The notes: generated by a model from the sequence alone, not told the origin. A stretch of 64,000 nt of DNA from an uncultured Bacteriovoracaceae bacterium (GCA_937923325.1 CAKZUQ010000013.1:127818-191817), one strand, 5' to 3'. Counted from the stretch's first letter, positions 9,322 through 19,153 are shown. A program made the numbers and translations.

Positions 9322-10638
9322 ATGACTATTTCAAAAAAACCATACAAAGGCTGCAGAGATTTTTTTCCTTCTACAATGAAAGAGAGAAACTATATATTCA
9401 ATAAAATGCATGAGACTTCTAAAGTCTTTTCATATGAACAATACGATGGGCCAATCCTAGAAGAAGTCGATCTTTACCTAGCAAAGTCTGGAGAAGAGCT
9501 GATTGGAGAACAAATATATGACTTTGTTGATAAAGGTAAAAGACATGTTTCAATAAGGCCAGAAATGACTCCAACTGTTGCAAGGATGGCAGCTCAAGTC
9601 TACAAAGAAACACCAAAGCCATTTAGATGGTATTCAATCTGTAACTTCATGAGATACGAAAAACCTCAAAAAGGTCGACTCAGAGAGTTCACCCAATTAA
9701 ATGTAGATATATTTGGAGCAGAAGAACATTTAGCAAGCTATGAAGTTTTAGATTATTTTTGCTCGTTACTAAAATCCTACGGTGCAAATTCAAAGATGTT
9801 TGAGATACAAGTAAATGATAGAATCATTGTTGATGCTATATTTAACGATATTTTAAAATTAGACAAAGATAAATCACTTAAGCTTTACAAAGTAATTGAT
9901 AAATCCAAAAAGGTTTCAAACGAAGTTTTGGATAAAATGATTAAAGAAGTAATAACTAACAATGAAACAGTTAGTAAATTCAAAAGATATTTATCACTAA
10001 GCTCTTTTGACGAATTAGTATCATTCTTAGACGAAAATAATATTAAACTTGAAGAGAGCTCTTTACTAAAGTTAATTAACTTAATTTCAAGCTCAGAACT
10101 TAATGAGTTTATAAACTACGATCCAACAATAGTCAGAGGACTTGACTACTATACAGGAGTAGTCTTTGAGTGCTTTGATAAACACCCTGATAATAGAAGA
10201 GCCATCGCAGGCGGTGGTGCCTATGCAAACCTTCTTCAAATTTTTAAAGAGGGTCCTCTTGGAGGTGTTGGATTCGGTATGGGAGATGTAACACTTAAAG
10301 ATTTTCTTGAAGTTCACAACCTACTTCCTCAACAAGTAAAATCTGATAGTGAAGTTATGATTGCCTACTTTGATGAAGATTGCCAAAGTGAAGCATTAAA
10401 AATTGCCTCAGGCCTAAGATCAAAAGGAATTAAAACAGAGCTAAATCTAGGAACTATTAAATACAACAAAGTTTCAAAGCTTGTTATGAACAAAGGCATT
10501 TCAAATCTAATCCAAATTGGCTCAAGAGAAAAAGAACAAGGTATTATTCAAATAAAAAATATTTCAACAAAAGAAAGTCAAAATATTGATTCTACAAAGT
10601 TAGATTCAATTATAGGCTTCATAAAAGGTACAAAATGA
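9322..10638 (+). CDS. hisS: Histidine--tRNA ligase
   Basis: Class II histidyl-tRNA synthetase, which charges tRNA-His in the cytoplasm. The 438-aa length is normal. Motif 1/2 regions are visible early (RDFFPSTMKERNYIF; SIRPEMTPTVARM; PFRWYSICNFMRYEKPQKGR). The HisRS-specific signature is present as VRGLDYYTGVVFE, followed by the motif 3 glycine-rich AIAGGGAY and GVGFGMG. The C-terminal anticodon-binding domain covers about residues 345-435. The stop overlaps the valS start as ATGA at 10635-10638. Identification is firm. Confidence 0.96.
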   Translation: MTISKKPYKGCRDFFPSTMKERNYIFNKMHETSKVFSYEQYDGPILEEVDLYLAKSGEELIGEQIYDFVDKGKRHVSIRPEMTPTVARMAAQVYKETPKPFRWYSICNFMRYEKPQKGRLREFTQLNVDIFGAEEHLASYEVLDYFCSLLKSYGANSKMFEIQVNDRIIVDAIFNDILKLDKDKSLKLYKVIDKSKKVSNEVLDKMIKEVITNNETVSKFKRYLSLSSFDELVSFLDENNIKLEESSLLKLINLISSSELNEFINYDPTIVRGLDYYTGVVFECFDKHPDNRRAIAGGGAYANLLQIFKEGPLGGVGFGMGDVTLKDFLEVHNLLPQQVKSDSEVMIAYFDEDCQSEALKIASGLRSKGIKTELNLGTIKYNKVSKLVMNKGISNLIQIGSREKEQGIIQIKNISTKESQNIDSTKLDSIIGFIKGTK

Positions 10639-13295
10639 TAGAAAGCAATCTTCCAAAAACTTATGAGCCACAAGGTGTTGAGAACAAATGGTATAAAATC
10701 TGGGAAGAAGGTAAACACTTCAAACCAGTAAAAAAGGACAAAGGTCCTTTTACAATAATTATGCCTCCTCCAAATGTAACTGGAAAATTACATATGGGTC
10801 ATGCCCTAGATCATATAGTTCAAGATGCAATTATTAGATTTAAGAGAATGCAGGGTTTTGAAACACTATGGGTTCCAGGACAAGACCACGCTGGAATTGC
10901 AACTCAAGCAAAAGTTGAAGAGAAAATTTTTAAAGAAACCAACCAAACAAAGCATGACTTAGGTCGAGAAAAGTTCCTAGAAGAAATTTGGAAATGGAAA
11001 GAAGAATACGGTGGACACATTATAGACCAGGTCAAAAGACTCGGTGATAGCTGTGACTGGGACTACTTTACATTTACAATGGATGAAGGACCTGCAAAAG
11101 CAGTAAATAAGTTCTTTGTAGATATGTATAAAGAAGGTTTAATTTATCAAGACAAGTACATTATAAATTGGGACCCAAAGCTTCAATCAGCAATTAGTGA
11201 TGCGGAAGTTGAACACAAAGATATAGATGGAAACTTCTATCATATAAAATACCAAGTAAAAGGCTCTAAAAAGACTCTAGAAATTGCAACAACTAGACCA
11301 GAAACTCTTTATGGTGATACTGCAATCGCTGTGAATCCTTTAGATGATAGATATGAAGATTTAATTGGAAAAACTGCGATAATTCCGATCTGTAATAGAG
11401 AGGTTACAATTATTGGTGACTCACATGTCGATATGGAAAAAGGAACTGGATGTCTAAAAGTTACACCAGGTCACGATTTCAATGATTATGAAATTGGAAA
11501 AAGAAATGATCTAGAAATAATTAATATCTTAAATAAAGATGGAACAATGAATTCAAATGCAAAAGCAGTTGAAGGCATGACATCAAAACAAGCTAGAAAA
11601 GAAACAGTTAAACTTTTAAAAGAATTAGACATTCTAATCGATACTAAACAACATAGACATCCTGTGGGTCACTCTCAAAGAAGTGGAGAGATTGTGGAAC
11701 CAATGGTTTCAATGCAATGGTTTTTAAATACAGATGAGATGGCCGCAACTTCAGTAAAAGAAGTTGAGGATGAAAAAATGAAATTCTTCCCTAAAGGGTG
11801 GGAAAATACTTATTTTTCTTACCAGAAAAACCCTAGGCCTTGGTGCATATCAAGACAACTATGGTGGGGTCATCAAATCCCTGTTTATACTTGTAATTCT
11901 TGTGGTGAAGTTATAGTTCAAGAAAATGCACCAAGTGAATGTCCAAAATGCTCTCACAAAAAATTAACACAAGATCCAGATGTTCTAGATACTTGGTTCT
12001 CTTCTGGATTATTTCCTTTAAGTACACTTGGTTGGCCAGATGAACAAAGTATGAAAGATAAAGGTTTTCATACCTTCTATCCAACATCAACATTAGTTAC
12101 AGGTTTTGATATTATATTCTTTTGGGTTGCAAGAATGATGATGCAAGCTAATAAAGCAACTGGCATTTCTCCGTTTAAGGACGTATATATTCACGCTATC
12201 GTCAGAGATAAAAGTGGCGTAAAAATGAGTAAGTCATTAGGTAATGTAATTGATCCTCTTGATATTATTGATCAATATGGCTGCGACGCTCTGAGGTTCA
12301 CACTAGCAATAAACTCTGGATATAATAGAAATATAAACCTTGATCCTGAAATAATTGAAGGAAACAGAAACTTTGTAAATAAGTTATGGAATGCCTTCAG
12401 GTTTATAGAGCCATACTTACAAAATGCAAGTGAACTAGGTTTTGAAGCTCAAGACCTTCATCATCATGAAAAATGGATTTTAAGTGAGTTAAATGAAGTA
12501 ATAAAGCTTACAACTGCATCATTTGAAGAATATAGATTTGATGATGGATGTAATGCAATTTACTCTTTTGTTTACGACAAATTTTGCTCTTGGTTCATTG
12601 AGCTTTCTAAAGGAATGCTAAATAGTGAAAATGAAGCTTTAAAATCACAAAGAGCAAACGTTCTTAAGTACTGTTTTAAAGAAATAATGAAACTCATTCA
12701 CCCTATAACTCCATTTATATCTGAAGAGCTGTGGAGCCATTTAAAATCAGAAAATGAAAATCTTCTAATTAGTTCTGAATACCCTGTTTACAAAGACGAG
12801 TATAACTTCACTACAGATAGAGAAAACATGTCTAAATTTATGGAGATTGTTACTTCGATCAGAAATTTAAAAAATAGTGTTCAAATCAAACCTAAAGAAG
12901 ATATTTCTGTTCATATGTTTACTGATGATGAAGATTTGGCCCTTTATCTCTATAAATCGAGAGGTTTTTTTAAAGAACTTGCAAATATTAATTCTGGCAA
13001 AATAAAGTCTAAATCAGACGAAAGACCTGAAAAGTCGATAATGAGTGCTACAACGCATACTGAAATTTTTATTCCACTAGATGGAGTTATTGATCTTCAA
13101 ACATATTCTTTAAAATTAGAGAAAGACCTTGATAAAACAAAAAAGGAATATGAGAAGATTGAAAAGAAAATAAAAAATGAAAAGTTTATGGCCAATGCAC
13201 CAGAAGCAGTAGTTGTTGAAGTAAAAGAAAAAGCTTTCGGATTTGAAGAAAAGATAAAATCCTTAGAAAACAGTTTGGAAATGTTTAAACAATGA
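10635..13295 (+). CDS. valS: Valine--tRNA ligase
   Basis: Class I valyl-tRNA synthetase, 886 aa. The HIGH-type motif is H53-M-G-H56 within PPPNVTGKLHMGHAL, and the KMSKS loop is at residues 530-534 (KMSKS). The editing domain (CP1) lies between them, with TTRPETLYGDTA. The C-terminus (about 820-886) is a charged coiled coil typical of ValRS, the arm that contacts tRNA. It sits between hisS and a Crp-like regulator with 4-nt ATGA overlaps at both ends, so the three genes form one transcription unit. Confidence 0.96.
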   Translation: MIESNLPKTYEPQGVENKWYKIWEEGKHFKPVKKDKGPFTIIMPPPNVTGKLHMGHALDHIVQDAIIRFKRMQGFETLWVPGQDHAGIATQAKVEEKIFKETNQTKHDLGREKFLEEIWKWKEEYGGHIIDQVKRLGDSCDWDYFTFTMDEGPAKAVNKFFVDMYKEGLIYQDKYIINWDPKLQSAISDAEVEHKDIDGNFYHIKYQVKGSKKTLEIATTRPETLYGDTAIAVNPLDDRYEDLIGKTAIIPICNREVTIIGDSHVDMEKGTGCLKVTPGHDFNDYEIGKRNDLEIINILNKDGTMNSNAKAVEGMTSKQARKETVKLLKELDILIDTKQHRHPVGHSQRSGEIVEPMVSMQWFLNTDEMAATSVKEVEDEKMKFFPKGWENTYFSYQKNPRPWCISRQLWWGHQIPVYTCNSCGEVIVQENAPSECPKCSHKKLTQDPDVLDTWFSSGLFPLSTLGWPDEQSMKDKGFHTFYPTSTLVTGFDIIFFWVARMMMQANKATGISPFKDVYIHAIVRDKSGVKMSKSLGNVIDPLDIIDQYGCDALRFTLAINSGYNRNINLDPEIIEGNRNFVNKLWNAFRFIEPYLQNASELGFEAQDLHHHEKWILSELNEVIKLTTASFEEYRFDDGCNAIYSFVYDKFCSWFIELSKGMLNSENEALKSQRANVLKYCFKEIMKLIHPITPFISEELWSHLKSENENLLISSEYPVYKDEYNFTTDRENMSKFMEIVTSIRNLKNSVQIKPKEDISVHMFTDDEDLALYLYKSRGFFKELANINSGKIKSKSDERPEKSIMSATTHTEIFIPLDGVIDLQTYSLKLEKDLDKTKKEYEKIEKKIKNEKFMANAPEAVVVEVKEKAFGFEEKIKSLENSLEMFKQ

Positions 13296-13891
13296 ACCAA
13301 CATCAAAAGTTAATTCAACTTGAAAATATATTTATATCTAACAGTATAGAGATTCCAATGGATGAATTGACTTTATTCGCTGATATTTTTGAAGTCAAAA
13401 ATTTTCAAAAAGGTGAGATTATTCAAGAGATGAATTCAACTTATGAAATTTTTGGCTACATCACTTCTGGCCTTGTTCGTTTTTACTTCATAACAAGGGA
13501 TGGTAAAGAGTTTAATCAAACATTTAAGTCGGAACATCAAATTTTTTCTAATTACCACACAAGTTTCACCAAAGAACCAACACCAATTACTATTCAAGCC
13601 TTAGAAGATACTACAGCATTAGTAACTAACTATAATAAAATACTACCCTTTTATGAGAAATCTAGATGCTGGGATAAGCTTGGTAGAAAAGTAACTGAAG
13701 CAAACTTCATGTACAAGGCAATGAGAGAAAGAGATCTACTCATAAACGATGCTGCGACACGACTTAAAAACTTCAGAACACATTTTCCAAAAGTAATAAT
13801 TGACCGTATTTCAAAACACCATCTTGCATTATACCTAGGAATAAACCCAGCTTCGCTGAGTCGACTACTAAAATCAAATAGTGAAAGCTGA
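13292..13891 (+). CDS. Crp/Fnr-family transcriptional regulator
   Basis: A 199-aa protein with a cyclic-nucleotide-binding-like beta-roll in residues 20-115 (GEIIQEMNSTYEIFGYITSG). A long dimer helix follows, then a C-terminal winged helix-turn-helix (LALYLGINPASLSRLLKS). No Fnr-type cysteine cluster is seen, so it is unlikely to bind 4Fe-4S. The residues that bind cAMP in Crp cannot be confirmed here, and it may be a degenerate, ligand-free sensor. The start overlaps the valS stop by 4 nt (ATGA), an unusual partner for a tRNA-synthetase operon. Confidence 0.82.
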   Translation: MNQHQKLIQLENIFISNSIEIPMDELTLFADIFEVKNFQKGEIIQEMNSTYEIFGYITSGLVRFYFITRDGKEFNQTFKSEHQIFSNYHTSFTKEPTPITIQALEDTTALVTNYNKILPFYEKSRCWDKLGRKVTEANFMYKAMRERDLLINDAATRLKNFRTHFPKVIIDRISKHHLALYLGINPASLSRLLKSNSES

Positions 13892-13971
13892 CATTTCTTC
13901 AATCTGACTTACCCTCTACTTTCATGATCAACAAAAGAAATAGAGAGCGATACATACCTTGCCCTCTATGT

Positions 13972-14880
13972 TTATAATAGAAACTTAACTAAGACTAAAG
14001 TCACAAAAGAAACAAGCAAACCAAAACCTACAAAGGCAACACTTAAATCATCTTCTAACTTCGCAGCTGAAGCCATGGCACCAGCAGTAATCATCGGAGG
14101 CATCCCCGATTGTAAGATAGCAGTATCAACAGCAATACCCTCTAGACCAAATAAAGATTTTACTACAAATAAAATAACGAGTGGAAGAATTAATAACTTG
14201 ATACTAAGACCTGTTACAAGTGGAATCAATGTGGTTTTCGAGACCTTATACTTCATCGAAAAACCAACTGCAATCATAGCACAAGGGATTAAAGTTGAAG
14301 ACAACTGTAATAACGTGTTTGTGACAAGCTCAGGGATGGGAGGTAAAAAGCTTAGAGCTAGCCCCAAGATTAGTGCTAAAAAAGCTGGAAAAGTTAAAAG
14401 TTTTTTTCCAATTTCTTTTAACTTCTGCTGCTTACCACCTGTAAACAAAGGAAGGATAAATGCACCATACAGAATAAACCCAATTCCTGAACCTAATTGA
14501 TCATAAAGAACAGCAAAAGGAACTGCGTTATCACCAAAAAAGCCCTTACTCATTGGTATTCCTATAAAGGCAGTATTACCAAGAGTTGTGACAATGATTA
14601 AGCATCCTAAAACACTTCTTGAGAATTTAAAGATCTTATAGGCAGCAAAAACAAAAACAAGATGTAAAGCTAATGCAAACCAATGAATTGCAATTGGATA
14701 TATAAGCTCTGAGCTCAATTGTAATTTTGAAACACTGATAATTATAATTGCAGGAAGAGAAATATTTAAAACAAATGAGTTTAGAACTGATGCTGTATTT
14801 TGAGGAAATCTATCAGATCGCCTCATTAACCCTCCAAGAAAGATTAAAGAAACAACGAGTACAATATTTTCAACGATCAT
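13972..14880 (-). CDS. AEC-family (auxin efflux carrier-like) permease
   Basis: A 302-residue inner-membrane protein with about ten hydrophobic helices. It shows AEC/Mem_trans features: LGGLMRRSDRFP near the start, FVLNISLPAIIII, TLGNTAFIGIPMSKGFFG, and a C-terminal QSGMPPMITAGAMA. Family members move organic anions such as malate or malonate; the substrate here is unknown. It is the last gene of a four-gene minus-strand operon and overlaps the preceding transferase by ATGA at 14877-14880. Convergent with the Crp-like gene; the 80-bp gap between them holds no clear terminator. Confidence 0.85.
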   Translation of the reverse strand: MIVENIVLVVSLIFLGGLMRRSDRFPQNTASVLNSFVLNISLPAIIIISVSKLQLSSELIYPIAIHWFALALHLVFVFAAYKIFKFSRSVLGCLIIVTTLGNTAFIGIPMSKGFFGDNAVPFAVLYDQLGSGIGFILYGAFILPLFTGGKQQKLKEIGKKLLTFPAFLALILGLALSFLPPIPELVTNTLLQLSSTLIPCAMIAVGFSMKYKVSKTTLIPLVTGLSIKLLILPLVILFVVKSLFGLEGIAVDTAILQSGMPPMITAGAMASAAKLEDDLSVAFVGFGLLVSFVTLVLVKFLL

Positions 14881-15779
14881 TTACTTTTCCTTACTTCTTT
14901 AACATCTTTAGATAATTTCTCGTATATCATATCAAATACAACACCAATATCTTCATTACTAGGATTTATGTCATAAACCTTACCAATATAAAACTCAAAA
15001 GATGTTTCAACTCTCTCTTCTTCTTTTAGATAAAAACAAGGAACTCCGACGTAAGATGATATTAAAGATTTTTCATAACTATTTGTTATGTATCCTTTAG
15101 ATAAATATATAAGTTTAGCTAACTCAATATCATTTCTATTTTCTATAGACGTATACATATTATATGCCAATGGTACATCGCCAAGAATTAGGATTTTATT
15201 AAGTTCAAACATCTCAAAAAAGTCAAGCCAATCGTCGCCGACTAGTATGTTTGCATCAATAAGAATATAGCTTTCTAACTCTTTTTCAAGATCTACTTTA
15301 AACTCTTTAGAAGCAATATTTTTAATTATATTCTCATTGATATTTTTATCAAAAACAGATAGCAATTTAAAGTATTGCTCAACTGTTTTTCTTCCTTTTA
15401 ACCTATGAATCTTTTCAGAAACAAGAAAGTCGAAACCAACATCATCAAAAGCAACTAACTTCTTAGCTCTTAAAATTTTTCCTAATAACACATCAGACTT
15501 TAAGTTTGTTAAGCTAATATAAAAATCATATCTTTGTAAGTTTAGCTTTGAATTTTTATATGCCCTCAAAACCTTAATAACAGATTCCGAATCTTTTTGA
15601 TCCAAATCGTAATAAAATGCTTTAAACGGCAAAAGATTTAAAACGGCAATATTATCACAAGCTGTAATTAGATGAATGTTCACATTTTCTTCAGAGTGAA
15701 TTTCATAAAGTTGATGTAAAAATGGAAATGTATAAATAATCTCTTCTAAATTATTCGGTAATTTTACTGCGATATTCAT
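14877..15779 (-). CDS. Glycosyltransferase family 9-like (heptosyltransferase-like) protein
   Basis: A 300-residue protein that begins MNIAVKLPNNLEEIIYTFPF, the 'ilvk.p..lGD.v...P' start of ADP-heptose:LPS heptosyltransferases. Later segments also fit GT9: YDFYISLTNLKSDVLLGKIL, a central linker, and a second Rossmann half. The sequence is divergent and lacks the crisp sugar-nucleotide motif, so the donor sugar is not predicted. If active, it would act in lipopolysaccharide core assembly on the cytoplasmic face. It overlaps the EI24-like gene by 29 nt and the AEC permease by 4 nt. Confidence 0.6.
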   Translation of the reverse strand: MNIAVKLPNNLEEIIYTFPFLHQLYEIHSEENVNIHLITACDNIAVLNLLPFKAFYYDLDQKDSESVIKVLRAYKNSKLNLQRYDFYISLTNLKSDVLLGKILRAKKLVAFDDVGFDFLVSEKIHRLKGRKTVEQYFKLLSVFDKNINENIIKNIASKEFKVDLEKELESYILIDANILVGDDWLDFFEMFELNKILILGDVPLAYNMYTSIENRNDIELAKLIYLSKGYITNSYEKSLISSYVGVPCFYLKEEERVETSFEFYIGKVYDINPSNEDIGVVFDMIYEKLSKDVKEVRKSK

Positions 15780-16491
15780 TATTCTCTAACCAAAGTAAAG
15801 TAAAATAGCTTGTTGCAAGTGGTGATACGATCAGATTTATAATGGGAATTGAAACCAACACAAAAAAGAATACACCTCCAAGAGAGTATCCCCAAAGATT
15901 ACTCTTTACATCCTTAACACAATCTCTAAACCTTATGTCATGCCTAGACCAAGAATAATCAATGAAACCCATAGCTAGCAATAGTATCGTTATAAATAAG
16001 CTAACAGGTGCAAGTAAAGGAATGTAACCAAATAAAAACGCAATGATTGAAAGCACTAGTATTAACGATACTTTTTTTATCTCATTAAAAACAACGCCAA
16101 AAATACCAGAAAAGAATCCATTAAAAGCTTCAGATAAAATTCGATTCTCTTTTCCTAAAAATGTTTTTTCAATCCTTGAACTTAATAAATCATTAAAAGG
16201 GCTAGCAATGACAGATACAACTAAAACAAATGTCCAATTAACTAGCAAAAACAATAATACTGATACTACTGCTGCAACGATATAATATACAACAGTTCCA
16301 AAGCCACCTTCAGAAACATAAGAAGATATTAACTCTTGCCCTTTAGTAAGAACACTACCGTATAACCAAGAACCTAAAAAATAATAAATCAAAATACCAA
16401 TAAGTATCGGTATTAGAGTTAATAAGAAATTTACTTTATCTTTTGTTAGCTCCTTAAAGGCTGGTCTAAATACAGATAGTGCATTTTTCAT
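15751..16491 (-). CDS. EI24/CysZ-like inner membrane protein
   Basis: A 246-aa membrane protein with five or six hydrophobic helices. It begins with an amphipathic stretch (SVFRPAFKELTKDKVNFLLTL) and has a central ASPFNDLLSSRIEKTF motif typical of the EI24 / CysZ family. In Enterobacteria CysZ takes up sulfate, while many other homologues have no known role; no cysteine genes are nearby, so sulfate transport is not implied. Its ATG shares one base with the fabI stop (TAATG) and it overlaps the next gene by 29 nt, so it is translationally coupled to both. Confidence 0.8.
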   Translation of the reverse strand: MKNALSVFRPAFKELTKDKVNFLLTLIPILIGILIYYFLGSWLYGSVLTKGQELISSYVSEGGFGTVVYYIVAAVVSVLLFLLVNWTFVLVVSVIASPFNDLLSSRIEKTFLGKENRILSEAFNGFFSGIFGVVFNEIKKVSLILVLSIIAFLFGYIPLLAPVSLFITILLLAMGFIDYSWSRHDIRFRDCVKDVKSNLWGYSLGGVFFFVLVSIPIINLIVSPLATSYFTLLWLENNEYRSKITE

Positions 16492-17261
16492 TAGAATCCA
16501 CCAAGAATAGATAATCCACTATCTACATATAATACTTGTCCAGTAACACCATTTGATAGAGAAGATGCCAAATAGACAGCAGTTCCACCAACATCATCAG
16601 GTGAAATATTTTTTCTCATTGGAGCAACCTCCTCCACCTGAGATAACATATCTCTAAAACCAGAAACTCCGGAAGCAGCCAATGTCTTAACTGGTCCAGC
16701 AGAGATTGAATTAACCTTTATTCCTAGCTCTCCCATCTCGTTAGCTAAATATCTTGTACTTGCCTCTAGGGCCGCTTTTGCAACTCCCATGACATTATAA
16801 TTAGTAATTACTTTTTGAGATCCATAGTAACTCATACTCATAATTGAACCACCTTGGTTCATCAAAGAATTTAAAGAATGAGCTAACCCGACTAATGAAA
16901 AAGCCGAAACATCACAAGCTAATTTGAAACCTTCTCGAGATGTATTTACGAACTTATCTTTTAAATCTTTTCTGTCAGCAAAAGCGATTGAATGAACAAG
17001 AACATCAAATTTTCCCCATTTTTCTTCAATTATTTTTGTAACATTTTCATAGTGCTCATCATTGCAAACATCCATCTCAAATATAAAATCAGCTCCCAGC
17101 TCTTGAGCTAAAGGTTCAACTCTTTTTTTGATTGCATCATTAACATAAGACAAAGCAACACTGGCACCCTGTGCTTTAAGCGCTTTGGCAATTCCCCAAG
17201 CTATTGATCTATCATTTGCAACTCCAAAAACTACTGCTTTTTTCCCTTCTAATATATTCAT
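16491..17261 (-). CDS. fabI: Enoyl-[acyl-carrier-protein] reductase FabI (NADH)
   Basis: FabI reduces enoyl-ACP in the last step of each fatty-acid elongation cycle. The 256-aa protein has the FabI-type nucleotide-binding start (GVANDRSIAWGIA). The catalytic Tyr-x6-Tyr-x6-Lys arrangement is visible in YYGSQKVITNYNVMGVAK. SAGPVKTLAASGVSGF matches the substrate loop. It is the first gene of the minus operon fabI / EI24-like / GT9-like / AEC. hisC is divergent, with the control region for both in the 109 bp between the start codons. Confidence 0.95.
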   Translation of the reverse strand: MNILEGKKAVVFGVANDRSIAWGIAKALKAQGASVALSYVNDAIKKRVEPLAQELGADFIFEMDVCNDEHYENVTKIIEEKWGKFDVLVHSIAFADRKDLKDKFVNTSREGFKLACDVSAFSLVGLAHSLNSLMNQGGSIMSMSYYGSQKVITNYNVMGVAKAALEASTRYLANEMGELGIKVNSISAGPVKTLAASGVSGFRDMLSQVEEVAPMRKNISPDDVGGTAVYLASSLSNGVTGQVLYVDSGLSILGGF

Positions 17262-17300
17262 TTCCTATCCTTATTTTATAAGCTCGATATTGTCATAAAC

Positions 17301-17327
17301 TTGATAAAATGGAAACTTGCGTATACT
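17301..17327 (+). promoter_or_regulatory. Candidate sigma-70 promoter of hisC
   Basis: TTGATA at 17301-17306 and TATACT at 17322-17327 are separated by 15 bp, slightly short. The expected transcript start near 17334 leaves a leader of about 37 nt before the ATG at 17371. It would also rule out the upstream TTG at 17317 as the start codon. Predicted from sequence only. Confidence 0.35.
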
Positions 17328-17370
17328 TTATTCAAACCTAATAACTAAATTAAAAGATAGAGATTTCGCC

Positions 17371-18498
17371 ATGCAAAAAAGACTTATTCCTGAATATTTA
17401 GATAAACTAAAAACTTACCAAGCAGGTAAACCTATTGAGGAAGTTATAAGAGAAAAAGGTCTAACAAAGATTTCTAAGTTAGCCTCTAATGAAAACCCTT
17501 TAGGTCCATCTCCACATGCGATTAGAGAGATGACGAATGCTTTATGGGATGTTCACAGATATCCAGATATGCATGCTACTGACTTAAAAGGAATGCTTTG
17601 TGAAAAGTATGACCTTAGTCCCAAGAACATTATTTTAGGAAATGGTTCTGAAGGAATTATGGCCTATATAGCAAGGGCCTTCATTCAGCCAGGAGATGAA
17701 GTACTTACTGCAGAACAAACATTTATCGGTTTCCATATTTTAGCAACTGGAGCTGGAGCCAAAGTAATAACATGTCCAAGAACAGAAGATATGAGATATG
17801 ATGTTAAAGCTCTTGCAAAAGCAGTAAATGAAGATACAAAAGTTCTTTATATTGCAAACCCAGATAATCCAACTGGAACATATATTACCGAACAAGAGTT
17901 TGATTACTTAATGGGCTTTGTTCCAAAGCATACAATTGTAATTTTAGATGAAGCCTACTTTGAATTTGCTCAATCAACTTTAGATTATCCAGACTCTATG
18001 AAATACAGATATGACAATGTAATTACTTTAAGAACATTTTCTAAAGCTTATGGAATTTCTGGAGTAAGAGCAGGTTATGGTTTTGCAAATGAATCATTTA
18101 TAACAGCTCTACATAAAGTAAAGCTACCTTTTGAGCCAAGTTTAACTGCTCAAAAAGGTGCTATTGGTGCTCTAACTGATTTCTCTCACTTGGAAAGAAC
18201 AATCAGAAATAATACAAAAAGATACTACGAACTTTTAAAGTACTTAAAATCTAAAGGCTTTAATCCAATTCAATCTTTAACAAATTTTGTTTGTTTTAAA
18301 ACTGGGAGTACAGAAGCAAGTGACTACCTTTTCGAACAACTTTTAAATCACGGTGTTATCATCAGACCTTTAAAAGCAAACAATATGCCAGACTGGATTA
18401 GAATTTCTATCGGTTTAAAAGAAGAAATGCAGCATTTGTTTGAAGCAATGGACGCTATCTTACCGGAATATGATAAAAAGTTTGGTCGTCCGGAGTAG
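17371..18498 (+). CDS. hisC: Histidinol-phosphate aminotransferase-like (PLP-dependent, class I/II)
   Basis: A 375-aa fold-type I aminotransferase. Visible features are KLASNENPLGPSP near the N-terminus, NPDNPTGTY, the PLP-ring aspartate in LDEAYFEF, and the Schiff-base lysine in TFSKAYGISGVRAGYG. These match HisC (histidinol phosphate to imidazole-acetol phosphate). Stand-alone HisC homologues also act on aromatic amino acids, and no other his gene is nearby, so the substrate is open. ATG 17371 is chosen over an in-frame TTG at 17317 because family homology starts there (MQKRLIPEYL) and the promoter would overlap the longer form. Confidence 0.85.
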   Translation: MQKRLIPEYLDKLKTYQAGKPIEEVIREKGLTKISKLASNENPLGPSPHAIREMTNALWDVHRYPDMHATDLKGMLCEKYDLSPKNIILGNGSEGIMAYIARAFIQPGDEVLTAEQTFIGFHILATGAGAKVITCPRTEDMRYDVKALAKAVNEDTKVLYIANPDNPTGTYITEQEFDYLMGFVPKHTIVILDEAYFEFAQSTLDYPDSMKYRYDNVITLRTFSKAYGISGVRAGYGFANESFITALHKVKLPFEPSLTAQKGAIGALTDFSHLERTIRNNTKRYYELLKYLKSKGFNPIQSLTNFVCFKTGSTEASDYLFEQLLNHGVIIRPLKANNMPDWIRISIGLKEEMQHLFEAMDAILPEYDKKFGRPE

Positions 18499-18562
18499 AT
18501 TAATATACTCAACTAAAAAATTTATTATTAAAAGCTAAGGCCTATTCTTCCGATAAGTTACC

Positions 18563-19153
18563 ATGAAGAATTTTGGTCTTTTCTTTTTATTCATTTCATT
18601 TAATCTCTTTTCTCAGGAGATATTCAACCTTGAACCTAGATATCAGCTTGAAGCAAAGTATCCAAATGTTGTTTATGATTTTGGAAGACACGTAAAAAAA
18701 ACGGTTAAGTATTTTTCAAAAGAGGAAGCAGAATTATTTAAAATAGATTTTAGCTCTGGACGAATTTCTCAAAATGGAAAGAATTATTTTACAGATCTAA
18801 ATAGGCCAAGGCCTCACACTATTTTTATCTTAGATGTTGAAGACAACTTATATCTTTGTGATTGTAATTCAGTTAATGAAATTCATCACTCATCATTTAA
18901 TCAAGGTAAAGCTGTAAAAGCGGCGGGAGAAATGTATATTCACGATGGAGTTATTCTTGAAGTTAATAATTTTTCAGGTCACTACAGACCAAGTGATCAA
19001 AGCCTATACTATTTAATAGATACGATTGAGGATAAAGGTTACAAATGGAATTCCTGGCTTGAAATTGTAGATAAAAGAATTGAAGCAAGTACTCCGCAAT
19101 ATTTACAAAAGCTAAAAAAGTTTAATCCATGTGAGGCAAATTTTCTTCTTTAA
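18563..19153 (+). CDS. Exported protein with an HHSSF...SGHY motif
   Basis: A 196-aa protein with a signal peptide (MKNFGLFFLFISFNLFSQ). The middle part contains a compact conserved-looking module: a FILDVEDNLYLCD strand, then IHHSSFNQGKAVKAAGEMYI, a DGV turn, and NNFSGHYRPSDQSLYYL. I have the impression of an 'HHSSF..G..V..AGE...SGHY.P' module found in scattered bacterial and fungal proteins, including some toxin-like ones, but I know of no assigned activity. Its stop overlaps that of the convergent next gene by 4 nt. Confidence 0.65.
   Translation: MKNFGLFFLFISFNLFSQEIFNLEPRYQLEAKYPNVVYDFGRHVKKTVKYFSKEEAELFKIDFSSGRISQNGKNYFTDLNRPRPHTIFILDVEDNLYLCDCNSVNEIHHSSFNQGKAVKAAGEMYIHDGVILEVNNFSGHYRPSDQSLYYLIDTIEDKGYKWNSWLEIVDKRIEASTPQYLQKLKKFNPCEANFLL

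Noticed and set aside
14075..14500. 141-codon open frame opposite the AEC permease
   Set aside because: Complement of a hydrophobic transporter gene; no start signal and no recognisable protein features.
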